The position numbers and the translations under genes are program-made. From assembly GCF_029223255.1 (NCBI RefSeq), contig NZ_JARHUC010000005.1, positions 1 to 64,000 of the forward strand: a stretch of DNA of 64,000 bases. Reading direction: 5' to 3'. Below the pieces are notes generated by a model. The model saw only the letters and a list, made by a program, of their open reading frames with translations. It made no database searches and was not told the origin of the DNA. This DNA comes from Albimonas marina. GTDB taxonomy: Bacteria > Pseudomonadota > Alphaproteobacteria > Rhodobacterales > Rhodobacteraceae. This document shows, in pieces, positions 1-7,224 of this stretch (position 1 is the first letter of the stretch; every line of letters begins with the position of its first letter).

Positions 1-69
1 GCTGTCCAGCACCAAGCGAACCGCGCGATCGCGGACCTCAGGGGAGAACTTGTTCGTCGTCTTGCTCAT
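1..69 (-). CDS. IS3-family transposase OrfA, N-terminal 23 codons only
   Basis: The minus strand from 69 reads MSKTTNKFSPEVRDRAVRLV and continues out of the window. This is the characteristic start of IS3-family OrfA proteins, small helix-turn-helix proteins that bind the element ends and are normally joined to the OrfB integrase domain by programmed -1 frameshifting. A weak purine stretch (GGATGGAG) precedes the ATG. Only 23 residues are present, so the HTH itself is not visible. The family assignment rests on these residues together with the IS terminus directly upstream. Confidence 0.8.
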   Translation of the reverse strand, partial: MSKTTNKFSPEVRDRAVRLVLDS

Positions 70-122
70 GGGGCTCCATCCTACTCAGGAGTGGGAGCCT
101 CCGGCAGACCCGGAGCGGTTCA
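1..122 (-). mobile_element. End of an IS3-family (IS407-like) insertion sequence, cut by the window edge
   Basis: Read on the minus strand, the element begins at 122 with TGAACCGCTCCGGG, followed by GGAGGCTCCCACTC and then the start of an orfA-type transposase gene. A terminus starting with TG and the sequence TGAACCG(C/T)CCCGGG-type is what I recall for IS407-group IS3 elements. The rest of the element and the other terminus lie outside the window, so neither its integrity nor a target duplication can be judged. Confidence 0.75.
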
Positions 123-312
123 GTCACAAGAAAATCGTCATCTCCAGTCATATCGCCCAGCCTCAATCAAGCGAACCCTACGACGCGAAAAATTCACACC
201 ACGCGAGCATCACCGGTATTCTAATTGACCAGCCTGACAGAGCAAGTGACTTTCTTCGGCCTGCTGCCATCTTCCCAGCTTAATTTTGGCAGTCTCTATA
301 GAGAGACTTGCC
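88..312. other. A+T-richer gene-free stretch with a small hairpin
   Basis: No convincing gene lies between the IS end at 122 and the DUF45 remnant. The sequence is clearly less G+C-rich than the genome body. At 288-312 a small imperfect hairpin is formed by GGCAGTCTCT and AGAGACTTGCC around ATAG. It could be a terminator remnant, but no transcript points to it. Confidence 0.3.
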
Positions 313-553
313 TTACCAAATTCTGGCAGCGCCGTAGTTTCGACACCTGACGTGCCCGCAGCGCGGCTGAGCGTCTAACTCACCCAACTAAATGCGTAGC
401 TTGCCGCTGGCTTTGCCTTGCGATGCCTTATCTATATTCGTGCTGATGGTTAGAAAAATCAACCCGAGACCAACTCCCTCCACTATGGCTGCGGCAAGTT
501 TCGCTATGCTGCCACAGTTGAAGTTGATGAAGTCATACGCGCTCAACATTAAG

Positions 554-673
554 GCCCACCTGAAGCACCACAACCATGGCGCGCAGTTCACTCGCCTTCT
601 GGACGGTGCCATGCCTGACTGGCGCGAGATCAAGGCTCGGCTCGATGCCAAGGTCAAGGTGCTGAACGGCTAG
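554..673 (+). pseudogene. C-terminal remnant of a YgjP-like (DUF45) metal-dependent hydrolase
   Basis: The reading frame ending at the TAG at 671 encodes AHLKHHNHGAQF and then MPDWREIKARLDAKVK. This matches the C-terminal part of YgjP/DUF45 proteins, in which an HExxH zinc site is followed by H-L-K-x-x-N-H-G and then M-P-D-W-R-x-R-K. Upstream, the expected V-x-H-E-L segment is not in frame; an adjacent frame gives EVDEVIRAQH and then a stop. I infer a frameshifted, truncated gene. No start codon with a ribosome site serves the remaining frame. What else it could be: a chance similarity, but the two motif blocks are correctly spaced. Confidence 0.6.
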
Positions 674-1122
674 ATTCTTCGAGCCTTCGGACCATGCCGG
701 CCCGAGAATGCACCGCCCTTACTGACCACAGTGGGCGAGGCGAACTGCCTCGCTCGTGAAGCGACCACCAAGTCTGAGAAAGTCGGGAACCCGGTGTCGA
801 ACACGCCCGGGCCTCGCCTCGCGGCTGACCCGAGTCTCGCCTCGATTTCGGTCCTCTGACTCGCAATCGGGAGCGGCGCGAACGCATCCGAGACGTCCCC
901 GAGATCACCTCGGAGCTAACCAAGCCTTCCCCCTGCCACCCGGCGCCATCCCACCACTTGCCGATTGGTCCGAAGGCCTCCGGGATTGCTTTTTTGACTC
1001 CACATCCGCATACACAAGCGAAATCGTCAGGATTGTGGAAACCTGAAATACAGCCACAAAGTCGGCCGGGAACGAGACTCGCAAAGTTCAATGAAAGCAA
1101 CACGTAAGACCCAGGTAAGGTC
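674..1122. other. Gene-free stretch before the tRNA fragment
   Basis: Open frames here have no recognisable protein motifs and no ribosome sites. The stretch is intermediate in base composition between the A+T-richer island edge and the chromosome. I see no promoter, repeat or RNA gene in it. Confidence 0.35.
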
Positions 1123-1185
1123 TGCAGCGTTGAACTCGCCTGTGGGGTAACTCCCGTGGAAGTTCGAGTCTTCTCGACCGCACCA
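1123..1185 (+). tRNA. Isolated 3' part of a tRNA-Leu gene (tRNA fragment, likely att site)
   Basis: The sequence runs from an anticodon-arm-like CAGCGTTGAACTCGCCTG through a long class-II variable arm (TGTGGGGTAACTCCCG) to a T-arm with GTTCGAGTC. It ends in the acceptor strand CGACCGC, a discriminator A and CCA at 1183-1185. The long variable arm identifies tRNA-Leu (or Ser). The matching 5' acceptor strand GCGGTCG and the D-arm are absent from the preceding 100 bases, and the anticodon stem is disturbed, so this is not an intact gene. Such CCA-ended 3' pieces are what tyrosine integrases leave at one end of an element inserted into a tRNA gene. Confidence 0.7.
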
Positions 1186-1217
1186 CATCAAGGCATGCTG
1201 CGGACGGAAACGTCCCC

Positions 1218-1240
1218 AAGGGCTCCTTCGGGAGCCCTTT
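1218..1240 (+). terminator. Hairpin terminator behind the tRNA-Leu fragment
   Basis: AAGGGCTCC and GGAGCCCTT pair across a TTCG tetraloop, followed by a short T-containing tract. It sits about 30 bases after the CCA end. This is the usual place for a tRNA gene terminator, which suggests that the downstream side of the tRNA locus was kept. Confidence 0.75.
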
Positions 1241-1567
1241 GCATTTGCGGATCCGGGACGCCGCCGGTTCGGGCCGCCCGGACCCTCACGCAGCGCCCGC
1301 CCACGCCTCGCATGAACGGCCGGACGCCGCCGCGCGCCCCCGCGGCGCGTCGGAGTTCCCCAGCTTCCGCAACGGAATAGCGCGCCACGGTGCGGTTTGG
1401 CGGCCGCGAGAGGCCCGCCGGATATCGACGCGGATGAACCGGCGCCTCTATGGTCCGCCCGGGGGCGGGGCGGCGACGCCGCGCCGGGGGGACCGTCGGG
1501 CGCAGCTCGGCGTCGCCGGCGGCCGTCCCTGGGGAAACACCCTCAGCACGAGGCGAAAAGCACATTC
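1241..1567. other. Intergenic region upstream of the first RTX gene
   Basis: An open frame runs through this stretch in phase with the RTX gene, but its translation is Arg/Pro/Gly-rich without motifs and it lacks a ribosome site. I treat it as non-coding leader. No clear promoter elements could be picked out. Confidence 0.4.
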
Positions 1568-2584
1568 ATGACGCGTTCCATCATCAAGGCGATCAAGCCG
1601 ATCGCGGATTTCTACGCCGACGCGGTCTCCTTCGCGACGCAGGGCTACTACAGCTTCGACGCGCAGGACTGGGCCGACGCCCTGCCCAACCGCAAGTCGG
1701 CCAAGGCCATCGCGATCGAGACCGATTTCACCTACGCCATTCACAACCAGCCCGATTATGAAGCGAAGGTCGGCTACAAGTTCGTCGGCGACTTCTCGAA
1801 GAAGGGCGGCGTCTGGTCCGGCACGGTCGACAAGCTGCAGTTCCTGCGCGACGGCGAGGTCGTGGGCGTCATCAACCTCAACTCCGAGGTCGACATCTCC
1901 CGCGTCGTGAACGTGGCCGGCTCGGGCCTGATCTGGAACGAGCTGACGGTGACCGGGCTGAAGGGCGCGCTGAGCAAGACCCATGACCGGATCAACGGCT
2001 CGCTCGGCGACGACGTGATCAAGCTGGGCAAGGGCAACGACCAGATCAACGCCTCGCACGGGGACGACGTCGTCAAGGGCGGCGGCGGGATGGACTCGAT
2101 CGACGGCTTCGACGGGAACGACAGGCTCTACGGCGGCGGCGGCGCGGACCTGCTGATGGGCAAGGGCGGCGACGACCGCCTGTTCGGCCAGGGCGGCGCG
2201 GACCGGTTCCAGTTCGACGGCCAGGGCACGAACGTCTGGACCGGCGGCAAGGGCGGCGACCTCTTCCAGGCCTGCGGCCTGCTGTGGGACAAGACCAGCC
2301 CCACCACGGTCACCGACTTCAAGGCCGCCCAGGGCGACAAACTGGACCTGTCCGGCCTCTCGGCGCTGCTGTTCGGGGAGGCGGACGAGGTCCGCTACAT
2401 CGGCACGGAGGCCTTCTCGGGCGAGGCCGGCGTGGTCGAGATCCGCATGGAGGACGGGCTGGTCGCGATCGACGACGGCGGCGACGGGATCGCCGACTAC
2501 GGCCTGATGCTCGAGGGGCTGGGGGCGTTCGACCTCTCCGACACCAGCTGGATCGCCCTGCCCGAGCCCTGGGCCTTCGCCTGA
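1568..2584 (+). CDS. Secreted RTX (haemolysin-type calcium-binding) repeat protein, 338 aa
   Basis: Residues 1-135 form a non-repetitive beta-rich N-terminal domain of unknown role. About residues 143-215 carry glycine/aspartate-rich nonapeptides such as GDDVIK, GNDRLYGG and GDDRLFGQ, which bind calcium as a parallel beta-roll. The C-terminal 120 residues (TDFKAAQGDKLDLSGL and an acidic/hydrophobic end) resemble the type I secretion signal region of RTX proteins. No signal peptide is present, as expected for type I secretion, but no ABC/HlyD exporter is encoded nearby. The ATG at 1568 is preferred over an upstream in-frame ATG because the upstream extension looks non-coding. The biological role is unknown. 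Confidence 0.85.
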   Translation: MTRSIIKAIKPIADFYADAVSFATQGYYSFDAQDWADALPNRKSAKAIAIETDFTYAIHNQPDYEAKVGYKFVGDFSKKGGVWSGTVDKLQFLRDGEVVGVINLNSEVDISRVVNVAGSGLIWNELTVTGLKGALSKTHDRINGSLGDDVIKLGKGNDQINASHGDDVVKGGGGMDSIDGFDGNDRLYGGGGADLLMGKGGDDRLFGQGGADRFQFDGQGTNVWTGGKGGDLFQACGLLWDKTSPTTVTDFKAAQGDKLDLSGLSALLFGEADEVRYIGTEAFSGEAGVVEIRMEDGLVAIDDGGDGIADYGLMLEGLGAFDLSDTSWIALPEPWAFA

Positions 2585-2591
2585 CGCGCCC

Positions 2592-2618
2592 GGCCGGCGG
2601 CCCCCGCGGCCGCCGGCC
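2592..2618. terminator. Convergent hairpin between the RTX and ars genes
   Basis: GGCCGGCGGCC and GGCCGCCGGCC are perfect complements around a five-base loop. The hairpin lies between two convergent genes. It lacks a strong T-run on either strand, so its efficiency is uncertain. Confidence 0.5.
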
Positions 2619-2631
2619 CGAGCCCCCCGGT

Positions 2632-2979
2632 CTAGAGGATCTCGCGCACCCGCTCGGGCGGGCGGCACAGGCGGGTTCCCTTCGGGGTCTCGACGATCGG
2701 CCGCTCGATCAGGCGGGGGTGCGCGATCATCGCCGCGACCAGCTCGGCCTCGGAGCGGGCGGGGTCGGCGAGGCCGAGCTCGCCATAGGCCGCCTCGCCC
2801 TTCCTCAGCAGCTCGCGCGCCGTCAGGCCCATGGCCGCCAGCAGCCCCTCCAGCCGCGCGCGGTCGGGCGGGGTCTGGAGGTAGAGGACCACCTCCGGCT
2901 CGATCCCCGCCTCCCGGATCAGGGCGAGCGTGGCGCGGGATTTCGAGCAGGCGGGGTTGTGGAAGATCGTGACGGTCAT
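2632..2979 (-). CDS. arsC: Arsenate reductase, glutaredoxin-dependent ArsC family
   Basis: This 115-aa cytoplasmic enzyme reduces arsenate to arsenite, which the neighbouring Acr3 pump then exports. The N-terminus carries the catalytic motif HNPACSKSR with Cys11. Downstream arginines in LLRKGE, ERPIV and CRPPERV occupy the places of the anion-binding arginines of the plasmid R773 ArsC type. The length is slightly below the usual 115-140 aa. Its ATG overlaps the acr3 stop codon as ATGA, indicating translational coupling, and it is the last gene of arsR-acr3-arsC. The related Spx/YffB-like proteins share the fold, but the operon context makes arsenate reductase the best call. Confidence 0.93.
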   Translation of the reverse strand: MTVTIFHNPACSKSRATLALIREAGIEPEVVLYLQTPPDRARLEGLLAAMGLTARELLRKGEAAYGELGLADPARSEAELVAAMIAHPRLIERPIVETPKGTRLCRPPERVREIL

Positions 2980-4046
2980 CGCGCGGGCCCCTCGGCCGGG
3001 AACCAGCCGCGGGTGCGGTTGGCGAAGGCCACCAGCGACAGCATCACCGGCACCTCGACCAGCACGCCCACGACGGTGGCGAGCGCGGCGCCCGAGCCCA
3101 GGCCGAACAGGCTGATGGCGACGGCCACCGCCAGCTCGAAGAAGTTCGAGGTGCCGATCAGCGCGCAGGGCGCTGCGACCGAGAACGGCACCCGCGCGAT
3201 CCGCGCCGCGAAATAGGCGAGGAAGAAGATCCCGTAGGACTGGATCAGCAGCGGCGTCGCGATCAACCCGATCGCCAGCGGCCGGTCGAGGATCACGCCC
3301 CCCTGGAAGCCGAAGAGCAGCGCCACCGTCAGCAGCAGCCCGCCGATCGAGGCGGGGCGCACCCGCTCCTTGAACGCGTCGACCGCGGCCTCGCCGCCCC
3401 GGCGCACCAGGCGCGCGCGCACCGCGACGCCTGCCAGCAGCGGCGCCACGACGTAGAGCCCGACCGAGAGCAGCAGCGTGCCCCAGGGCACCTCGATGTC
3501 GCCCACCCCCAGCAGGATCGCCACGATGGGGGCGAAGGCGAAGACCATGATCACGTCGTTCACCGAGACCTGCACGAGCGTGTAGTTGGCGTCGCCCCGG
3601 GTCAGGTTCGACCACACGAAGACCATCGCCGTGCAGGGGGCCGCGCCCAGCAGGATCAGGCCCGCCAGCCACTCGCGCCCCTCGGCCGGGTCGATCAGGC
3701 CGGCGAAGACGTGCTGGAAGAACAGCACCCCCAGCGCCGCCATGGTGAAGGGCTTCACGAGCCAGTTCACCACCAGCGTGATCGCCAGGCCCTTCGGCCG
3801 GTCCCAGACGTGGGAGAGGGAGCCGAAGTCCACCCCCACCATCATCGGGAACACCATCGCCCAGATCAGCACGGCGACGGGCAGGTTCACCTTCGCCACC
3901 TCCAGCGCGGCCAGCGCCTGGAAGGGGCCGGGCAGGATCTCGCCCAGCGCGATCCCCGCGGCCATGGCGAGCGCCACCCACACGGAGAGCCATTTCTCGA
4001 ACAGGCCCAGGCCCCCGGGGGCGGGGGCGGCGTCGGTCTGCGTCAC
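2976..4046 (-). CDS. acr3: Arsenite efflux permease, Acr3 family
   Basis: This 356-aa inner-membrane protein has about ten hydrophobic segments. The Acr3 signatures are present: Cys138 in [16 protein letters not shown] (the metalloid-handling cysteine of TM4) and the conserved [13 protein letters not shown] segment in TM9. It exports arsenite driven by the proton gradient. The start is a GTG at 4046 preceded by GAGGAG on the minus strand; the GTG overlaps the arsR stop as GTGA. Overlaps at both ends tie the three ars genes into one tightly coupled operon. Confidence 0.95.
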   Translation of the reverse strand: MTQTDAAPAPGGLGLFEKWLSVWVALAMAAGIALGEILPGPFQALAALEVAKVNLPVAVLIWAMVFPMMVGVDFGSLSHVWDRPKGLAITLVVNWLVKPFTMAALGVLFFQHVFAGLIDPAEGREWLAGLILLGAAPCTAMVFVWSNLTRGDANYTLVQVSVNDVIMVFAFAPIVAILLGVGDIEVPWGTLLLSVGLYVVAPLLAGVAVRARLVRRGGEAAVDAFKERVRPASIGGLLLTVALLFGFQGGVILDRPLAIGLIATPLLIQSYGIFFLAYFAARIARVPFSVAAPCALIGTSNFFELAVAVAISLFGLGSGAALATVVGVLVEVPVMLSLVAFANRTRGWFPAEGPAR

Positions 4047-4417
4047 GGGCGGGTCTCCTCGGGCGGGGCGGAACAGGGGGACGGCGGGCAGGCGGGGGCG
4101 ATCTGCTCGATCAGGGGGCGGCACAGCTCGGGCCGGCCGCCGCAGCAGTCCTGGAGCAGGAAGCCCAGCAGGGCGCCGAGCCCGTCGAGGTCGGCGAAAT
4201 AGCGGATCACGCGCCCCTCCCGCCGGCTGCGCGCCAGGCGCGCCTGCTGGAGGATCGCGAGGTTGGAGGACAGCGTGTTGTGACGCACGCCCAGCCGCTG
4301 GGCGACCTCGCCCGCCGGCAGACCCTCCTCGCCCGCCTCGACGAGCAGGCGGAAGGCGTCCAGCCGGGTGGGCTGGCCGAGGGCGGCGAAGGCTGCGAGG
4401 GCGTCGGACGAGTCCAT
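4043..4417 (-). CDS. arsR: ArsR/SmtB-family arsenite-responsive repressor
   Basis: This 124-aa dimeric winged-helix repressor has its recognition helix around [13 protein letters not shown] (residues 44-57). The metalloid site is probably the C-terminal Cys91-Cys92 pair with Cys99, spaced as in the atypical ArsR of Acidithiobacillus rather than the ELCVCDL helix-3 site of classical E. coli ArsR. Cys110 and Cys115 lie in a Pro-rich tail. It heads arsR-acr3-arsC and presumably represses its own operon. No Shine-Dalgarno sequence precedes the ATG, and a promoter lies exactly where a leaderless message would start. Confidence 0.92.
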   Translation of the reverse strand: MDSSDALAAFAALGQPTRLDAFRLLVEAGEEGLPAGEVAQRLGVRHNTLSSNLAILQQARLARSRREGRVIRYFADLDGLGALLGFLLQDCCGGRPELCRPLIEQIAPACPPSPCSAPPEETRP

Positions 4418-4453
4418 ATGTCGGGAAATATCGACGGATCATCGGAAGGGCAA
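4416..4453 (-). promoter_or_regulatory. ars operon promoter and candidate ArsR operator, leaderless layout
   Basis: On the minus strand, TTGCCC (4448-4453) and TATTTC (4425-4430) are separated by exactly 17 bases, a good -35/-10 pair. Only seven bases separate the -10 from the arsR ATG, so transcription should begin at or next to the start codon. The A+T-rich imperfect repeat ATAT-N8-ATAT at 4416-4431 overlaps the -10 and the start codon, and is the likely ArsR binding site. Confidence 0.55.
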
Positions 4454-4825
4454 ACGATTCGCCCCCTGCGCCCCTCGGCGCCCGGCGCCCGGGCGGCGGC
4501 GCAGGCTCCGCGACCGGGCGCGCCGGTCGGGGGCCCGAGCGCTCCCACGGGGGCGCGGCTGCGCGGGAGATCGCGGGAGAGGCGACGGGCGCGAGCCCAT
4601 GCGCACGCGCCGCTCAGGGCGGGTCCCCGCGCCCCGAGGGCCGAAGTTCCGCCCTCAGGCCCCTCTCCCGCCCCGGCCCCGCCCCCTGCCCGGCCGTCCC
4701 GGCCTGCGCGCCACGCGTGCGATTCGACGACCCCCGAGGTCATCGACAGGCCGCGCGCCGGCCGCATATGTTGGCCCTCGCCATGCACCGCGCCGGCAGA
4801 CGCGCGGGCCTCGGAGGAGATTTCG
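4454..4825. other. Intergenic region between arsR and the MFS gene
   Basis: This G+C-rich stretch is transcribed outward on both sides. I see no small gene or hairpin of note. Promoter elements for the plus-strand transporter could not be assigned. Confidence 0.35.
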
Positions 4826-6172
4826 ATGACCATCGCCCCACCCCCGGGGGCCGCGTCCGCGGCTCGCAGACGCCCCCGGCTCTATTACGGCTGGATCGTC
4901 GTCGCGGTCGCCTTCGTGACCATGGGCGTCGCGGTGACCGCGCGAACCGGCTTCGGCCTGCTGTTCCCCGAGGTGATCGCCGAGTTCGGCTGGAACTCGG
5001 GCGTCACCTCCGGCGCGTTCTCGGTGGGCTTCCTCGCCTCGACCGCCTTCCTGCCGGTGGTGGGCTGGATGATGACGCGCTGGGGCCCGCGCGGCTCGAT
5101 CCCCGTGGGCGCCGCGATGGTGGCGCTCGGCTACGTGGCCGCGACCTGGATCACCACGCCGCTCGAGCTCTACCTCGCCTTCGGCCTGCTGGCGGTGAAC
5201 GGCTCGATGGCGATGAGCTACATCACCCACTCGATGTTCCTGCCCAACTGGTTCGTGCGCAACCGCGGGCTCGCCATCGGGCTGGCCTTCGCGGGGGTGG
5301 GGGTGGCGAGCGTCGCCCTCCTGCCCGCGATGCAGTGGCTGATCGAGACCGAGGGCTGGCGCGCCGCCTGCCTCGCGGTGGCGGCGGTGACGGCGGTGGC
5401 GATCATCCCCCTCAACCTCGCCTTCCAGCGCATGCGCCCCGAGGACATGGGCCTGCTGCCCGACGGCGAGAGCGCGCCCGAACCCGGCGACGCCCCGCGC
5501 CAGGCGATCGACCCGGTGGTCGACCGCAAGTGGGCCGAGACGGACTGGACGCTGGGCCTCGCGATCCGCACGGCGCGGTTCTGGTGGATCGCCGCGGGCT
5601 ATTTCTGCGGGCTGTTCATCTGGTACGCGATCCAGGTCCACCAGACCCGCTTCCTGATCGACCAGGGCTTCGGCCCCGGCGTCGCGGCGCTGGCGCTGGG
5701 CATGGTCGCCTTCTTCGGCATCGCCGGCCAGATCGGGGTCGGCGCGCTGTCCGACCGCTGGGGGCGCGAGATCGGCTGGACGGTGGCGGGGACCGGCTAC
5801 ATCCTGGCCTCGGCCTGCCTGCTGATGCTCGAGCAGGCGCCCACGGCCGCGCTGATGTGGACGATGGTGGTGGTGCAGGGGCTGCTGGGCAACGGCGTCT
5901 CGGCGATCTTCGGAGCGATCCCGGCCGAGGTCTTCCAGGGCCGCCGCTTCCCCTCGATCCTGACCGCGATCAGCCTGGTCGCCAACACCGGCGCCGCGGC
6001 GGGCGTGTGGCTGATGGGCGTGATCCGGGACGAGACGGGGGGCTACGCGGCCGGGTTCTGGCTGTGCCTGGTGCTGTCGGTGGTGTGCATCGGCTGCATC
6101 TGGGCGGCCTCGCCCCGCAAGGTGCGGCTGGTCTCGCGCCAGGCGGCGAAGCGGGCGGCGCGGGCGGCCTGA
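4826..6172 (+). CDS. MFS transporter, monocarboxylate/oxalate-formate antiporter-like
   Basis: This 448-aa inner-membrane protein has twelve predicted hydrophobic segments in two halves, joined by a hydrophilic loop around residues 210-245. The start YYGWIVVAVAF and the A-like loop motif before TRWGPRG are typical of the MCT/OxlT branch of the major facilitator superfamily, which moves small organic anions. A second loop motif, GALSDRWGRE, opens the C-terminal half. The ATG is chosen because TCGGAGGAGA lies just upstream. It is divergent from the ars operon but does not resemble an arsenic transporter. The substrate cannot be deduced. Confidence 0.85.
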   Translation: MTIAPPPGAASAARRRPRLYYGWIVVAVAFVTMGVAVTARTGFGLLFPEVIAEFGWNSGVTSGAFSVGFLASTAFLPVVGWMMTRWGPRGSIPVGAAMVALGYVAATWITTPLELYLAFGLLAVNGSMAMSYITHSMFLPNWFVRNRGLAIGLAFAGVGVASVALLPAMQWLIETEGWRAACLAVAAVTAVAIIPLNLAFQRMRPEDMGLLPDGESAPEPGDAPRQAIDPVVDRKWAETDWTLGLAIRTARFWWIAAGYFCGLFIWYAIQVHQTRFLIDQGFGPGVAALALGMVAFFGIAGQIGVGALSDRWGREIGWTVAGTGYILASACLLMLEQAPTAALMWTMVVVQGLLGNGVSAIFGAIPAEVFQGRRFPSILTAISLVANTGAAAGVWLMGVIRDETGGYAAGFWLCLVLSVVCIGCIWAASPRKVRLVSRQAAKRAARAA

Positions 6173-6176
6173 GCCG

Positions 6177-6836
6177 TCAGATCCAAGCCGTGGGGGCGAC
6201 GCCCAGCGCCGGCCCGTGCAGCGCCAGCAGGAGCGCATAGAGCGCGAGGCCCAGCGCGGCCTCCGCCGCCAGCCGCGGAGAGGCCGCCCGGCGCAGCCGC
6301 GCGCCGAGGGGGCCGCGGGCGGGCGCGAAGCCCGCCGTCTCTCCCCGCCGCCGCGCCCGCCGCTCCAGCCCCCGCATCCCGACCAGGGCGAAGAGCGCGA
6401 AGCCCCCAAAGAGCGTGACCGAGACGAGGTCGCCGTTGGCCAGCGCATGGGCGCCGCCCCAGAGCGCGAAGGCCCACAGGATCGGGTGGCGCGTCAGGGC
6501 CAGCACGCCCGGCCGGGCCGCGTCGACGGGCCCGCCCCGGAAGGAGACCGAGACCGGATTGGCCCGCGCGGCCCCCGCCGCCAGCAGCATGCAGGCGAGC
6601 GGCATGACCGCGAGCGCGACCAGCGCCAGCGGGCGCGAGGGCGCCCAGAGCTCCACGTAGGGCGCGCGCAGGGCCGCCGAGATCAGCCAGGCCAGCAGCG
6701 CGATCGAGAGCAGCGAGTAGCCCAACACCCAGCGCCCCCGCCCCACCCGCGCCACCGCCGCGGCGCGCAGCCCGGTGGCCGCCGGCAGGACATGGGCGGC
6801 GAGGAAGACGGCGAAGGCGAGGGCGAACTCCGGCAT
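6177..6836 (-). CDS. NnrU family membrane protein
   Basis: This 219-aa integral membrane protein has five to six hydrophobic segments. The segment ALTRHPILWAFALWGGAHAL matches NnrU/isoprenylcysteine methyltransferase-like membrane proteins. NnrU was first linked to nitrite and nitric-oxide metabolism in Rhodobacter, though most homologues, like this one, are not beside denitrification genes; some relatives are heme/carotenoid-related isomerases. The C-terminus ends only 4 bases from the stop of the convergent MFS gene. Function is inferred at family level only. Confidence 0.8.
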   Translation of the reverse strand: MPEFALAFAVFLAAHVLPAATGLRAAAVARVGRGRWVLGYSLLSIALLAWLISAALRAPYVELWAPSRPLALVALAVMPLACMLLAAGAARANPVSVSFRGGPVDAARPGVLALTRHPILWAFALWGGAHALANGDLVSVTLFGGFALFALVGMRGLERRARRRGETAGFAPARGPLGARLRRAASPRLAAEAALGLALYALLLALHGPALGVAPTAWI

Positions 6837-7224
6837 GCCCCCTCATCGCCCGCGCAGGCGCGCCGGGCAAGCCGCCCCGCCCGCCCCGGTCCAGCGCATT
6901 CGATCGACCGGGGAGGCGCCGCGTCGACGGTCGCGCGGGTCGCCGGCCCCTCGCCCGCGGCGCATCCCGGCGTCGGCGCGTGGGGCGAAGGGGCGCCGGG
7001 CGGCCGCCGTTCCCCAGGAAGGCGCCCCCGTCCGCCCTGCCCCCGACCGCCCCAAGCGCACCGGCCGGGGCGCGCCGCGGGCGGGCGGGCGGCCGCGGGC
7101 GCGCGGGGCGACGCGGCGCTTTCGTCGCGGCCGGGGGGACCTCGCCGGCCGGCGCGCCCGCGCCGGGGCCTTGACCTCGGGCGTCGCGGCGCGTCCCCTG
7201 ACGCTCGATCTGCAGGAGACGGAC
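6837..7224. other. Divergent intergenic region, no gene seen
   Basis: The stretch lies between the starts of the NnrU gene (minus) and the LplT-like gene (plus) and must carry both promoters. It is extremely G+C-rich and no convincing -35/-10 pair, repeat or RNA fold stands out. Confidence 0.35.

Noticed and set aside
50-283. Open frame of 77 codons over the IS end
   Set aside because: It overlaps the IS terminus antisense to orfA and has no motif or ribosome site.
654-1103. Open frames on both strands
   Set aside because: Arg/Ser/Pro-rich translations without motifs; most likely non-coding.
1123-1185. Functional tRNA gene
   Set aside because: The 5' acceptor strand and D-arm are missing and the anticodon stem is broken.
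1397-1567. N-terminal extension of the first RTX protein
   Set aside because: No ribosome site, no signal, and low-complexity G+C-driven composition; the ATG at 1568 starts the protein-like sequence.
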